NCBI GenBank assembly: GCA_028023455.1
Contig: JAQFVV010000032.1
Location: forward strand, 3,598,001-3,662,000
Direction: 5' to 3'
Length of the DNA: 64,000 bases
Origin: Epiperipatus broadwayi
Taxonomy: Eukaryota > Onychophora > Udeonychophora > Euonychophora > Peripatidae
The notes beneath the pieces were generated by a model. The model saw only the letters and a list, made by a program, of their open reading frames with translations, was not told the DNA's origin and searched no databases. Made by a program: the position numbers and the translations under genes. Of the stretch, positions 47,346 through 61,857 are shown piece after piece. Within the stretch, counting starts at the first letter, position 1; each line of letters begins with the position of its first letter.

Positions 47346-49269
47346 AATTCTTTCTAAATACATTCAATAATCAATACTAGATGATAGAAATAACCCAGTA
47401 TATAAATACAACTAAAACATCATCATCACAAACCTTTAGGAAAACATTTTTTAATTTTGTTTAATTGTGAAAGTGGATGAATGTCCAATCTAAATTCACA
47501 TTGTGATCTAGAAAGTTCCTTATTCAGTAAATTCATGTATGCATTTTAGAATAACATATGTAAAAGCTTTAACTAATCTATTACTGTAATAACTATAAAT
47601 CCTAAATGTTTTCTTTATTTGTAGTTTTTATAGTTACATTTATAACATTTGTTTTTGTAGAATAAAGCTAAAGCAGTGCCATCATTTATCTTGATGGGCC
47701 TCTAACCTTGTTTTAGCACTTGATAAAACTTGTATAAAGTTATCAAAGATGCATACTTTTATACAAACATTATTTTAAATGATGTGAATTAAAATTAAAA
47801 TATGTGTGAAAATTTTTCAAGAGCATGGTGCTTCAACTAAAAGAAGTGAAGATGATCTGACATTGATATTTGTTAATAGATGCTGTGTTGACCCTTATAT
47901 GACAATCCAGAAAAAATAAGATATTTAATCTTTAGCCAGTAATATTTTGATTTTCATTTACTAACTACCCATTGGATGTCTAACTGAAAAATTCATGAAT
48001 AGGTTAAGTGAAAAAAAAAAGCCTCAAAATTGATTATGACTTGAAAAATATTCCAAAGTACATATAGCACTGGTATATGAACATATCATGAAGTCATTCT
48101 TATCTTTAACATTTAATTTTTAATTTAGACAATTCATACCATTGAATATAAACTGATATTAATAAGATAGCTAGTTTGCCTTACTTCTTAAACTGTTTGT
48201 TTTTGTCAATAATGGATTCTCAACCTACACACATATAGCCTAAGAATTCACCATATTTTTATATTCTGATTTAACTTCTTCATTTCAGAACTTTTCCAAA
48301 TCCTAACAACAACAGCAAAAATAAAACATTTTTTCACTATGATTTAGAGACATTTTGCAATGAATGGACTTGCAGATTGCATTGATTTATAAACATTTTA
48401 TCTGTAATAAATGTTGAATATCATGATAAAAATTCAATAATTTTATTAAATGTTAAATAATATTTTTTAAAATGTAGTAACAGTGTTACTAAAAAGATTA
48501 AGAATGTGTGTCAAGGTGATTTTATCTTCTGAAAACATTTTACTAAAGCTTTATGGAAAATATTTATGGATTAAAATGTAAAACAATAGTTGCAGATTAC
48601 TTAAATTCTTCATATTTTGAAGATGGTGCTGTAGTACATGGCGCATCATGATTAATAACATCTGGATTATTATGAGAACATTTTTGATTAATTTTTTTAA
48701 TGGATATTACTTATTTATATATTTTAATATTTATTTTACAATTATATGTTATTTGCCATGATGCAAGTGATCACAATATTGTATTCTGTGATAACACTTC
48801 ATCATTTTAGGTATATTGTTTTTTTTCTTCTTTTCTGTTAATTAAAAGTGTTACCTTTATTGTTGTTAAAAGTTGATTTCTTCCATTGAAACCTGAAGAA
48901 AAAAATCTTTCAGGTGTTTTATTTATTCTGGCATTTATAAAGTTATGATTATTAATTATTTTTTTAACTATACATCAATTTTTAAAATTATGATTGTTTC
49001 ATCACAATTACTGTAGAACATAATTTTACTTTTCTGTACCTTATTTTGTCTTTTATGTTACATAATGCTTTGTGTACAGATTTGATGATTAACTATAGCA
49101 TATAAATAAAATATTTGAACTTATTAACAATTTTTATATTATTTTTTTTTCATTCTCTGCTTTATATAACATTCAGTATTTAATATTATTTTATGTATTT
49201 ATAAATTTAATTTAATTTTTTTTTAATAACAATTCTAATGTTTTTGGTTTTATATTTTTTATACCCCTT
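47346..49269. other. AT-rich DNA, nothing recognised
   Basis: No supported feature. Confidence 0.45.
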
Positions 49270-50290
49270 TTATTTATTTACTTTCTCTCTAAAAACAATA
49301 GAAGCTTACAATCCCATATAGGGCAATATTGGATGAAAAATCAACCAAACCTCTTGCAGGACATGTTTCTGTTAATCACATGTGACTTCAGTGACTTCAC
49401 TAGCTGTGTGGGGGATTAGTTAAGATACAGCAAACATGTCAACTCAGGTTGCATTCAAATAGATGCTCAGTTTGATTTAAAATTTGAAGATGAATTTTAG
49501 TGGCATTTTAATTAAAGTCTTTTTTGTGTCAGATTAATGTTAAGTGACAAGTTAGAGTATATTCAATTTATTCAACTTTAAATAATTTTGTCTTCAAACA
49601 AACACTTTTAAATAGGGTAAATATTATTTAATTAAATACCACATAATTATGTAAGCTATTAATGTTATTTATTTATGCACTATAAAAATTTATAGAAATT
49701 TACAATCTTATATACAGCAGTGTTTGATGAAAGTCAACTAATATCCAAACCTTATTTCAGCTGAATGTTACAAGTCTATTTGAGTGAAAATTGAGTCTCA
49801 ACTGATCTTTTATGCAGCAAATGAAGTCAGATTTAATTGAAAGAAACACATATCTTGCAAGAAGATTTAGTTGATTTTCCATATATCAAATCATAAATTT
49901 CAATAAATTTCTATAGAGGGCATAAGTAAATCATACCAGTAGATTTCATATTGTTATTTATTTAATTAATAATTACTCATTTAAAAATGTTTCTTTGAAG
50001 GCAAGATTATTTAGAAATGAGCTGGAATATCGGCTCTATCTTAACAATTAACATTAAGTTGATACAAATAAGGCTTTAGTTGAAATAGTACTAAAATTTA
50101 CTTTCAAACTTTAATATCAATTTGAACCTTGTAATTTTATTCACATAGAAATTGTGCTCTTATGTTAGACATGATCTCAACTAATTTTTATATAGCTGAT
50201 GAAGTCAGATTTCATTAAAAAAAAAATGCATGTCCTGCAATAAGTTTAGATGATTTTTTATAAAACATTGACTTATATAAGATTACACAT
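49270..50290. repeat. Four-copy repeat cluster, two direct and two inverted
   Basis: A ~150-190-bp unit (TATAGAAATTTACAATCTTATA, TGATGAAAATCAAC, TTGCAGGACATG, GACTTCA) occurs at about 49290-49460 (+), 49685-49770 (+), 49800-49925 (-) and 50165-50285 (-). This is the same two-plus-two inverted layout as the retrozyme array at 0.8-2.4 kb. No ribozyme core could be completed. Confidence 0.65.
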
Positions 50291-50299
50291 TTATATATA

Positions 50300-50425
50300 T
50301 ATATTAATTCTAATATTCTCACGGATATGGATAAAATTTATAGTATTATTTCCGCTATTTAGCTATTAAATTTTTCTACACGGAAGCTTCTGGAAATAAT
50401 ACTATGAATTCATATATATATTCAA
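50300..50425. mobile_element. PLE 3'-terminal fold-back fragment
   Basis: Starts TTAATTCTAATATTCTCACG after a TA run, like 39318. A 14-bp stem (ATAGTATTATTTCC and GGAAATAATACTAT) encloses sequence whose complement (GAAGCTTCCGTGTAGA, TAGCTAAATAGC) matches the PLE 3' regions at 39.38 and 10.37 kb. Confidence 0.6.
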
Positions 50426-52314
50426 GCATAATGCTAACTAAAAAAAATATAAAAGAATTTATTCTATTGATTTATTGATTAAACTATCCAGTACAACTAT
50501 ACCACTTATTTATAATTGCTTAGCAACAACTAGAATAGGATAAGCATTGGTAAGCAATCATAAATAAGTATTATAGTTATACTGGATTACATTATTGATA
50601 TGTAGTATATTTTTTCATATACAATATATATAAATATAAAACAATGCTACTATTAATCATTGTTATTATTAATTAATAAGTGATCTATCCTGTAGCCATA
50701 GAAGAAATTGCTCTGCATTGCTAATTAGAATACACGTCATTTAAAACTAACTGGCAATATTTTTATTAATTGTTTAAAACTAACTTTTGTAGCTGAAATG
50801 CTTGAGACATCCCTCAACATTTTTTTGCAAAATCTCCAAATGATTTTGTTAAAGAGCAGATAAATGATTAATCCTTTCCTGGAAAAATCTGTTACATCAG
50901 AATAGCACGGTGGTATTTGAATAATCAGTATGCAAAATAATTTAATTGCAATCTTATAGTATATATTTTCAAATGATTGGTGAGGATTATATATTTTATT
51001 TTTATTAGTAAATAGAAGTATTTATCAGCAAAAAAAAGCTCTATAGTTCAAAGATTAAATTTCAAATGTCAATTTACACAAAATGGGACTTCTTGTTCAG
51101 TTATTTATCAAACAAAAATGAATGTAAAGTTAATTTTTTTTTGTTTCCAGATTATCTTTGACAATTTTAATTTTTTTTTTATTGAAAAAATAGAATATAT
51201 TTTAATTTTTTATTTATATATTATTTTTAATACAAAATATACAGATAACTGTATTTAGAAAAAAGTTTTAAATCATATAATTAGAAAGGTACACCTAACA
51301 TGCTTTCCATTACTTAACAATAATAATCATAAGCAGATAAAGTTCACTGAATTCTTGAAGTTATGTTATTTTAAAAAAAAATATTTAAATTTATGTTCAA
51401 TGCGGCATGGGGTTCCTATTAACACAAAAAATATCTAGTTTTTTTTTTTATTTGGCTTAAATAAATGTATAATTTTTATATTTTTTAATTGTTTCCCAAA
51501 GAATTTAAACTTATAGCTATTGGGGAAAATATTTTCACTAACATAAATGTAAGTGTTTGTTTTATTTCCTTAAATAAATTTATAATTTTTATAGTTTTTT
51601 TTTAATGATTGGATAAAATATCATTCAAAGTGAAGATCACACACATATATATATATATATTAAACTTTGTAATACATTAAAGATCAGCCTGTCAAGCTAT
51701 TGTGCATGCGCTTTTTACGAGTGTTAATAAATGCTTATTTATATATTAAACTTTGCAAATTTAGCCTCATTTTAATTACATAGTGTGACCATAGATAATA
51801 ATAGTCATTTCAAGAGATTTATACTGAAGCATCCAGTGAATTAATTCCTATTCAGTTATATATATAATCTGAGTTTTATATATATATTCTACCAAAGTAT
51901 GTAGATAATTATCAACTATTATAGTAATAAATCTTTGGTACAAAACAATTTTGTTACTTTGCTGGGACAGGCTTTCAATGTAGCATATCTTTGTCAAAGC
52001 ATGACTATAGCAATAATAATATTCAAAATACTGTATTAACTATTAATTGGTGTGTTATTATTAACAGTTGAAAATATTTGAAAAAACAGACATAAGGTTT
52101 TAATTTTTCTAAAAGCATTTAACAACTAAATTGTAAGTAAAATGCCACTATTGTACATTTTCAGACAAGAACGCACACATATCCATATGATTATTTGTAT
52201 CTTTTCTGTATTTACATAATTTATCTTACTCTTGCCATTTTATGTATTAAAGTAATATTAAATATAGAGATCCCTTTTATTTGGATGGTTTTCTATTTTA
52301 TAGTATAGTAATAT
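50426..52314. other. AT-rich DNA, nothing recognised
   Basis: A loose inverted pair (CCAGTACAACTATACCACTT and complement-like sequence) lies at about 50488-50586. Otherwise nothing. Confidence 0.4.
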
Positions 52315-52455
52315 AGGGGATTTGAACTCAGACTTTACCTCATATCACTGATACACATGATCACACACATGTAGAAAAGATCAATAATCACCAATATACA
52401 TATTTTGTGCTGAACCAGCACTCATCAGTTGGTCCAGATTATCATCTCTCACACA
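52315..52455 (-). mobile_element. Hammerhead-bearing short element, family 2
   Basis: The minus strand runs GTGTGAGAGATGATAATCTG, hammerhead, CATGTGTGTGATCATGTG, and ends GTCTGAGTTCAAATCCCC (B-box-like). It is the most complete copy of this family in the window. Confidence 0.7.
52389..52435 (-). ncRNA. Hammerhead motif, family 2, perfect stem II, mutated GAAA
   Basis: CTGATGA; stem II GTGCT/AGCAC is fully paired with loop GGTTC. Helix I ACCAA/TTGGT is fully paired and helix III is ATATGTAT. The conserved GAAA is AAAA (catalytic G12 lost), so it should be inactive. Its paired stems confirm the fold of the family. Confidence 0.7.
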
Positions 52456-52737
52456 TACTGTATATAAACAGTGCTCAGTTTATATTAAGATAGCAAATCT
52501 TCATACTTTAATGGACAGGCTTTAATCTACTCCAACCTCCAACTCTTCAGCCATCCATGCTATTGAAAATCTGATGATAGAATTCCCAAATCCCATGCTG
52601 ATGCCAACATTGTTGTCATGCCCATGTTGACCTCAAGTCACTCTGACCCCTCATATATAGGACCATATCCATTTAATGATTTATTATTATTTTCTTTTCT
52701 TAATAATCCATTTTGAGTTATCTAACTGATTTAAAAA

Positions 52738-52870
52738 AATAGAGAAATTTGAACTTAGGATTTTCAGTCTATATTCATCATCCACTCCAGCTCAAACAAC
52801 CGAAACACATGACTACATACATGTGAAAAAGATAAATGATTTCCAATATACTTTCCATTTAACAAATATT
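52738..52870 (-). mobile_element. Hammerhead family 2 element, ribozyme core truncated
   Basis: Shares the 3' half with 37738-37892 (TTGAACTTAGGATTTT, CATGTGAAAAAGATA, TTCCAATATAC). The CTGATGA half is missing. Confidence 0.6.
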
Positions 52871-53147
52871 TGTCTTTTTCATTATGACATTTAAATATGT
52901 CTCCAACATACGTTACCTTAATATTAAAATTACGATAAATATTAATATAGTCAGAATATATTTTTAAAGCTATTATAAATATTTTTCATTATAGAATTTG
53001 TTTTATAATGATTATTATTGAATAATTTTTAATAATAGATTATATAATCCCGCAACAATTAAAAAATAACATGTCATTTAGTTAATTGTCATTTATTAGA
53101 TTTTTTCTATATACAAAGAAAATGGAAAAGATAATATAAACTTGAGG

Positions 53148-53253
53148 TTTCAAGCGTTGGTAGCCGAGAGGTCAGCACAGCTGCCTTGCAAGCAAGCAGT
53201 TGCTTGCAGACAGTTGTCGCGGGTTTGCTTCCCGGCCGATGCTTTGACATATG
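53148..53253 (+). mobile_element. tRNA-like SINE, family A, copy 5
   Basis: The clearest tRNA-like copy. AGCGTTGG pairs with CCGATGCT (eight positions, two G-U) as an acceptor stem. TAGCCGAGAGGTCAGC is the A-box/D-arm and CGGGTTTGCTTCCCGG the B-box/T-arm. The stem TTGCAAGCAAGCAGTTGC lies between. An A-rich tail follows. Confidence 0.85.
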
Positions 53254-53594
53254 AAAAAACAAAAAACAAAACAACTACACTATTGAAATGCACCATAATG
53301 CAAAATGAAAATCCATTTTAATATAGTGTCATATTGCTGAATATAGTGGACTTATAGAAATAGAAAAGTACAATTCAAGATATCTATATCCATGTAAACA
53401 TTTTTTAAACTACTTTGAAATATTGTTGATACATTTTATTTTTTGCCTGTTTGATTATCTTCATTAATTTTACTAAAATCCTACTTATCAAGCTTATTCC
53501 TTTAAGAGTTAATTATTCATTCTATTTTAAATCTGACATCGATTATATGCTTCAGTAATTAATAGATGCTAAATATAGTGATTGTTAAATCTTG

Positions 53595-53880
53595 AGGATA
53601 ACTTATCTATATCCCCAATTTCAGAACCTAGTTTGAGGATATGAATAGGAAAGGAGTTATAAAACACGTTAGCTATAATATATTGATTGATTGCTCAGAT
53701 ATTAATTATTTAAAGTCAGAAACTTATCTGGGAATGTGGTCAAGACAACAATGGATAGGAATTCTATAAGCACTAGATTTAGCAATTACTGAATGATTAC
53801 TTAAATATTAATTACTTAAGCTTGAAACTGGTTAAGGAATATGGACAGGACAATACTAGATATGGAAGATAGAATGCAGT
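53595..53880. repeat. Three diverged tandem units, ~105 bp
   Basis: The phrase ATATTAATTA(T/C)TTAA followed by GAAACT and GGAATGTGG-like sequence recurs at about 53698 and 53805. A weaker first copy lies upstream. Confidence 0.55.
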
Positions 53881-55439
53881 AATGTTTCATTTTATTTTTA
53901 AGGTAAAATGAAACAAATATGATTTCATTATTTTGTTACCCACGTTTTTATTTTGCATATCTGTGTTTCAAATTTATAATTTCATCTTTCATATTACCAA
54001 AAGGCAATCATGCTTCACATAATATGGTTGATATTAATGTTAGTAAGACATTTGTTACTTATTCAATATCTCTTGAGGATCAAGGAATCTTTGATATTCA
54101 CATGCAGTATGTCAGAGTCCACATATGGGAAGAAGTAAGCATCAAATCAATAATAAGAGATGAAAATGCTAAAGTCATCAAAATGTATTTCATCATCAAC
54201 ACTTACTCTCTAAGTCTTAGACCCTAACTATCAAATAGATTTCATCAACACCAGGATTTCTACTTATATGTGACAATGATCACCAAAAGAATATTTGAAG
54301 AAGGTATAGAGATTTTGAAGTGACCACAATGTTTTAATAAACATTAATGAAAAAACCAAATTACTATCTATATGGAAGAGTTTTGTAAGAAGATTAATCA
54401 AAACCAACAGTTAAATTTAAATCCAACTAAACAGTACTCACAATCTTATGGATAATTCTTATTTCTTCTTTCATTTTTGATTTTGAATAAAAAACGTATG
54501 ATTTTGTTATAATTTGATTTTGTCTTGTAATTTCACAAATACTGTTTTGTTACATGATTTTAGTTTAAATTAATTTTATTCTTTCTTGTGCAATAATCTT
54601 CAATATCCTTCTAATACCAATTGTAACTTCTCTACCTAGCTGAAGGCAAATGTTACTTTATTGACACATCTGTTCTAAATATTTAATCATACATGATGAT
54701 CTCTAAAAATAAAATAGATTATATTACACACATCTATACATATATATAAAAATATAATAGGCTTGTTTAAAGCTGTTAGCTCACTTTTTATATTACATTT
54801 GTAAATACAAGCTAAATAAGTCATGTGATGTATGACTTGATTTCATATATATATATTGAAATTATGATCTGAGTCAAATGAGTGCCATAAAATGCACATC
54901 TTGGAGATTATTTATATTATCACACATCCTTGGCCAAATGTTTCTGGAATGTGTGATGAAACAGAAGTTTGAAATATATATCTAAAAAAAGTGTATATAA
55001 AGTTAAATTACAACATGAGCTATTTATGTCTTACACACTTGAGAAATGTGAAATGAATGTTTCAAAACTCATCCAGAATGAGAGAGGTTGGTTTAACATC
55101 TGGACTGATTGATGGTTGTGGTATAATTGAGCTAAGATAAGAGATGCATGGATGATAACAAAACTTGAAAATATGTATGTATTGAAATTGTAAAGGAATT
55201 TTTTTTATGTGTTAAACAACCATCTATTAAAATTGATACTTCACGCAAAATCATGTGATCTAGCATTAAACAACAGCATTATATGCTAGATTACATGGTT
55301 CAGCTTGGACTAGCTATTTTAATTGGTAGTTACCTGGTTATAACTTAACCAAAAATTTATCTTAATTTATAATAGATGGAAAATTCCCATTATTGTTTTA
55401 ATTTATTTTAAGTCCATAAAACTAATTAATTTCTATGAA
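53881..55439. other. AT-rich DNA, one unassigned open frame
   Basis: A 102-codon plus-strand frame (53919-54227) has no family motif, no signal sequence I trust and no clear splice context. It is probably chance or transposon debris. Confidence 0.3.
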
Positions 55440-55760
55440 TATTTATAAATGTAACAATATTAAACATGCTATTAAAAAAGTATATGTTGGTTGTACTAGG
55501 CATACACAGTGAATGTATATTAACATATATTTTTAAAAAGTAATTTATGGTTAACTTGAGCATAATTTTGAGGAAGAGAAGACCCCATTTTCAATACAAA
55601 GATGCTTTTAAAATGCTATGTCAAATGCTTTCATTGGAAGAAATTGGCGGATAATAGAATATATTGGAGAAGTACAATCACACACAGGTACTTAGGTCTT
55701 TCAAAAATAAAGTTTGCCATGAAAGAGGTTTAAAACAAATTTGTAAATAAACAGATTAAG
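55440..55760 (+). pseudogene. Possible GIY-YIG (PLE-like) remnant
   Basis: Broken frames give KKVYVGCTRHTQ, similar to the YVGxTxR segment of GIY-YIG nucleases, then LEHNFEEE, and later SNAFIGRNWRIIEYIGE. The match rests mainly on one short motif and is weak. Confidence 0.25.
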
Positions 55761-56734
55761 GAAGCGGCTTCTGAAATATTAATCAAGGCCTACGGTTGAC
55801 AAATTAGCTTATATATCTCTGCAAAACTCATATTTATCTTTTTGTTCTTCTTTGTTTCTTTTTCAGTTTTTGGTTTTTGGCGTTAAAATAGTTACATATT
55901 TTTATCTAGTGATTGCTATTGAGCAAAAATAATAAATCTGCTTTTTCTTAATTAGATTTTATTTCATTTTTATCCACATTTTAAATCTTAACTATAGTTT
56001 ATGTGTGCATATATATATATTTAACGTTTTCACGGTTATATGATGAAAATAAAATAGATTTTGGGTTAAACCGTGTGTTAGTTTTGATTAATTCACAACC
56101 TTTGACGAAATAGGATCCGCCATTGTCAAGGTTAACTTTTCAAAGAAAAATCAATAATCTCAAATAGTAATGAGATTGAGTGTGAAGGAAAGAATGAGAT
56201 TGAGTGTATGTTTGTAAAGCTTTTTTGTCAAAGACAAGTTCAGCATTCAAAGCAATCGAATATAAACAACCAAACCAATATTGACATCTCTGGTTTTGTT
56301 ATTGCTTGCTACTATATTTCTTTAACACAACTTATATTTAGAACTATATCATAACTTAAAATATATATATATAACATAAGTTGGAATGCAGTTTTATTGT
56401 CTCAAATTTTTTTTAGATAATTAGTACTAGAATCAAATAAAAAAAAATCATTGATAGTTTGCTATAAATTGCCAGCAGATTTTAAATTATAATGTTTAGA
56501 ATCGTAATGAAGCAAAAAAAAACTTATTCGCACGTATTGTATTACCTATGTACCTACTTAAACACTCATCTTTATATATATATGGAATAGTTCTACCCAG
56601 TTATGACTTTATAGTAAAACATAAATTTAATAATTTATTAATATTTTTATTTATTTATATAAAAAGAATTTATTTTTTCGATGTCTCGGACTTTGTAAGT
56701 GTAAATTGTTTTTTTTTTTCATTTTTTTTTTTTT
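55761..56734. other. AT-rich DNA, nothing recognised
   Basis: No supported feature. Confidence 0.4.
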
Positions 56735-56828
56735 TCATATGTCATTGCATCGGCCGGGATGCGAATTCACACCCGTCTGCAACCAACTACCTGCTTGCAA
56801 GGCGGGTGCGATGACATCTCGGCTAACA
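56735..56828 (-). mobile_element. tRNA-like SINE, family A, copy 6
   Basis: The minus strand reads TTAGCCGAGATGTCATCGC, then TTGCAAGCAGGTAGTTGG, GAATTCGCATCCCGGCCGAT and GCAATGACATATG. A long T-run on the plus strand is its A-tail. A short duplication AAATTGTT flanks it (56703 and 56829). Confidence 0.8.
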
Positions 56829-58337
56829 AAATTGTTAAGTATAAAAAAATACTATATTTGCAGAGTTAAATAAATATTTTACTGATATGTGCAAAAGCTA
56901 GCAAGGATCAATTTACCTTTTTTGTATGGATGTCCATAAATATCAAATAAATTATCAAAAAATTAATTATATGGGCGCACGTGTATATATACTATATAGA
57001 AAAATATAAAAAGAGTCGGAAAAAAGAGATGTTAGGAAAATGTTTATAAATCTTTGTAGACATCTATATATATATTGAGTATATATAGTTTTAAACTCTA
57101 AATATGTTTAGCCTAAATTTATAGATTAATATGTTTACGATGTTCTAATAATATGTTGACTGAGTAATATATTTTTAGAAATATTTCTGAAATTATTATT
57201 ACTGTTTAAATTAAAGTTTTCAAGACTACTACTTTTTATCTGCATTTTTCTTGGGTGATTAAATTTATTGTAGAGGTTAGCATTTTTTCTTTTAATTCAA
57301 TTCCGGTACTAATAACCTTTGGTATTTTTTTCCTTTTATCTTTTTTTTTTTTAATGTTTTTTTTTGGGGCGGGGGAGGGGGGTACTTACTTTAAATAGAA
57401 ATACTCACATAATTTTTTTTTTTCAACATCAACATCATATTTTAACTAATATCAATCAATTACAACATTAAGATCTCTCAAATTCTGATCGATGAGTTTT
57501 TCCCGTTAGTCCATTAAATTTTCTTATTACAGTCATCTATTTTACTCGTGGTCACTCATTAGGTATTTGATAATATTTTTTGAAATTTAATTTAGAAATT
57601 CAATTGTTCATCAACTATCAGCTGGTGTAGGATCATGTTCAAACTACCTTCATTTTACATTTTTTTATGATCTTAATAATATCAATGTGTTTTCAATCTC
57701 CTCTCACGAATTTTAACTATACATTTTTGCATATTTTATTATATGGTTTATAGTTTTAATGTTATGCTTTTGTTAAATGTCAGAGTTTTAGATGCACAAA
57801 TAACTACTAATAGAACAATTTATTTAAAACTTTTCAAATAAATTAAATCAATAACCAACAAACACAATCTTCTGTTTTAAAAATATCTCATTAATTTCAA
57901 TATATAAATAAAACATATGCTCTTCTTCTCTATAAACTTGTTTTATTATATGAACTATTATAAAATAAATAACATTTCAATGTTTCTATGGCGATATTTT
58001 TTAGTAGTCTTTATCAAGGAACAAACTTTCTTGGTAAAGACTATAAAAAGTATAATCAAAACATTGGAGTGATATTAATTTATTTTGTAATAGTTCATAT
58101 AATAAAATTTATAAAGAAAAAGAGCATGTGTTTGATTTATATATTAAAATTTTTCATGGACAGATACATTTTTTTAACAAAAAAATATTAAATTATTTTT
58201 GCTGAAATATCTTCATCTAAGTTTAATTTTATGATTAATATCACACATTAGTGTTTATCCATAGAGCTCAATTTATAATGTTTAACTTTAATACATTGTA
58301 CAGGCTTAACACCTGCATTTATATATGTAATATATGC
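56829..58337. other. AT-rich DNA, nothing recognised
   Basis: A G-rich patch (GGGGCGGGGGAGGGGGG) occurs at about 57365-57381. Otherwise nothing. Confidence 0.4.
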
Positions 58338-58497
58338 GGGATTCGAACTCAGACTTTCACATGACAACAACTCTCAGTGCCATCTTATATTGCTGATCCA
58401 CCTGATCACACATGTTGAAATTATTTATCTTTTCAACATGTGTGGGATCAGGTGGGTCAGCAATGTAAGATGGCGCTGAGAGTTGGGGGTTCGAATG
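58338..58497. mobile_element. Inverted pair of family 2 element 3' halves
   Basis: The left arm (GGATTCGAACTCAGACTTTC, CATCTTATATTGCTGATCC) and right arm (GGGTCAGCAATGTAAGATGG, GAGAGTTGGGGGTTCGAA) pair around a short centre at about 58415-58435. The ribozyme half is absent. The TTCGAA block is the B-box-like end of the family. Confidence 0.7.
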
Positions 58498-61055
58498 TTT
58501 AACTTTTTAAATTCATTGCTATCAACTTTATTCTTTATTTTTTGAAAATGTAGCAACTCTTACTGTAGTATTTTTAGCACTTAAAGTGTCTTAATTTTAA
58601 AAATTTTAATTGATAATTCTTGCAACATTTATGTTTCAAAGGGCTTTGATTCAATAAAAATACAAATAAAATACATAGGATATACTTGGTAATATTCTAA
58701 GTGAATGTTAATTTCACTAATAAATGTAGTTAATTACATTGGTTTTGTAATCATAACTAAGCACAAACACCACAAATAAAGAAAAAAGTACATCTCATTA
58801 TAAGTTGGAATACTGGGATATGAGAGACCAATTATCTGTAAACAAGTCTGATAATGATTTTGTTCCATATTTTTATTTGATCAAGTTTGTTTCTAAATAT
58901 TGCTGGGAAGCCTTCTAGCATTGTAATTACAATGTAAATGCATCTTATACATCACACAAAGTAGTACAGTAGTTTTCTGCATAACAACCCTTTGAAAAAA
59001 TTATATAATTGTGTGAATAGTAATATTTTTTTTTGTAAATTGAGTTGATGTAGGTTCTAGTAAAAGTTAATCTAATGCATTTAAATATAAAGTGTTTTTG
59101 ATCTTCATCTTCTCTGTGGAAGAATCCACATAATGATATTAGTGTTATGGTTTCTGTGATATTTAAAAAACTTCAAAGGGAACATTAGCGAAATGTTTAA
59201 TTTGAGAAGAAAATCCAAATATTTAGGTTTCAGTGACTAATGCTTGACCCTTCTTAATAGTTGTTTGTTATTTAGACCCAGTAATAGCAAGATTTGTCTT
59301 CTTCCATATTTGGATATAATGCTACAAAAACTTTCCAGTATTGACATTTGTCTTGTGTGAATTTATTGAGACTTGTTAATTGGTTTTAAAATTGTTGCCC
59401 AATATTTTGAGTAATAGGTGGTTTATTTGTTGGTGTGACAGTTATTTTTGATTCAATGTTTGGAAAGACTTTAATCTTGGATGATATCAAATTGATTGTT
59501 TTTGAATTTTACATATATGGATTGAATGCAATCTAGCCTATTGAGATGGTTATGTGTTTGTAATCTTCCAAGAAAATTGCAGCTGTTTCCATTCTCCACA
59601 GCAGTCTCTTACATAATAAATAGATCCTAGCACCAAAAGATTTTGTAGAAATTATTATAGGAATGTAATGTGATTTAATTTTAATTAGCATATTAATGTG
59701 TTACTTTTGAATATAGTGACATGTATGGTTTTAAAAATGATGGTATTATATTTTGTACTGTATTTTCCAATCTATCCTGGATCTGTTTATGCATTGCCAT
59801 GTAACTTAGATAAAACAAAATCCTAGGAATATTATATGTTTGCCCTGAAATACTTATGTATAAATAGTCCATATGTATATGGACCAAGCACATGTCTTGC
59901 CCAAATTAAACTTCTCTTTGAATGTAGTTGTACATTCAATCAACATTTTTATTAAAGTGTGAATTTTTTTTTTTAAATGTTAAGATAGTGACATTATCTA
60001 CTTGTGAGAAGCAAGATACACTGTGTCCCAACACATATATCCCTGATCCTTGTGACATTGATTGATATGAATTAAAATAAGAAGATATTTTCATAAAGAT
60101 GAACTTTTCTACATATTGAATCATTACTTGAAAAGCAGCCACATAGCCTTTAGCTAATCTTAATCTTAATAATAAATCAATTCCTTAAATTCTTATGCAG
60201 TATATGATAAAATAAGATAGGTCTTTAATATAGTGAAACCTACAATAATCTTGAATAAACTTATCAAATAATAAAGCATTTAAATACTTATCTTCAGATT
60301 AATTTGTGTTTTTTAAATTTATCAATGGAGTTTGGAGAAGCCATGCAGTTATGTGTCTAATAATTATTTTAAAAGTTTAAAAAAAAAGCCAACCTGTTAG
60401 ACCAGTTTGGATCTTAGGGTTTTTGAATTTTAATCTTTTAACCTGAAAACTAAAACAAAGTTTAACTTTTACTTCTAGCTTTGAATTTATATGTTCATTG
60501 ACAAATATAAAAATCAGAGTCAGCATGAGTTTGATGATGAACATTTAAATACATTACTCTCTGGCAATCTTTAATTATTCAACTTTACTCTAAACCCTTG
60601 TTTAATGGTAATTATTTTTAATATTATTATCTAGACTAAAATATTGATTTTGATAAATGTTAAGTTGAACTTAATAATATTCCCAGTTTAGGCAAAATGT
60701 AAAATCAAAGCTTTAGGGCCAATAATTTTTTGAAATTTATAAAATTTATATTTGAGGTTCCTTTTTATGGTGATTTTAATCTACAACCTAAAAATATTTT
60801 CAAATTCAATCTTTTTTTTGAATGAATGATTTGTAATGATTTTAGTAAATTTTCATATGTAGAAATAATAAAAGTATGTTAGATCTGTGATCTCTAGCAT
60901 TATAGTTTTCATTTTTTTAAATATTAGCATTGCAATTTCATTTTTTTTATTTATCTGTTATATTCTTATTGTAAATATAGTTATGAAAAAAATAATATTA
61001 TGAGAGTAATAGGAAACACTGGAAAGATAAAAAAGAAAAAAACAAGAAAAAAACG
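58498..61055. other. AT-rich DNA, nothing recognised
   Basis: Two short minus-strand frames (59693-59893, 59936-60142) carry no motif I recognise. Confidence 0.45.

Positions 61056-61857
<802 letters not shown>

Noticed and set aside
49790-50230. CTGATGAAGTCAG or similar in the repeat cluster, possible hammerhead
   Set aside because: No complementary helix I and no UH cleavage site in the right place.
53919-54227. 102-codon plus-strand frame
   Set aside because: No recognisable domain or splice context; its length is compatible with chance in this sequence.
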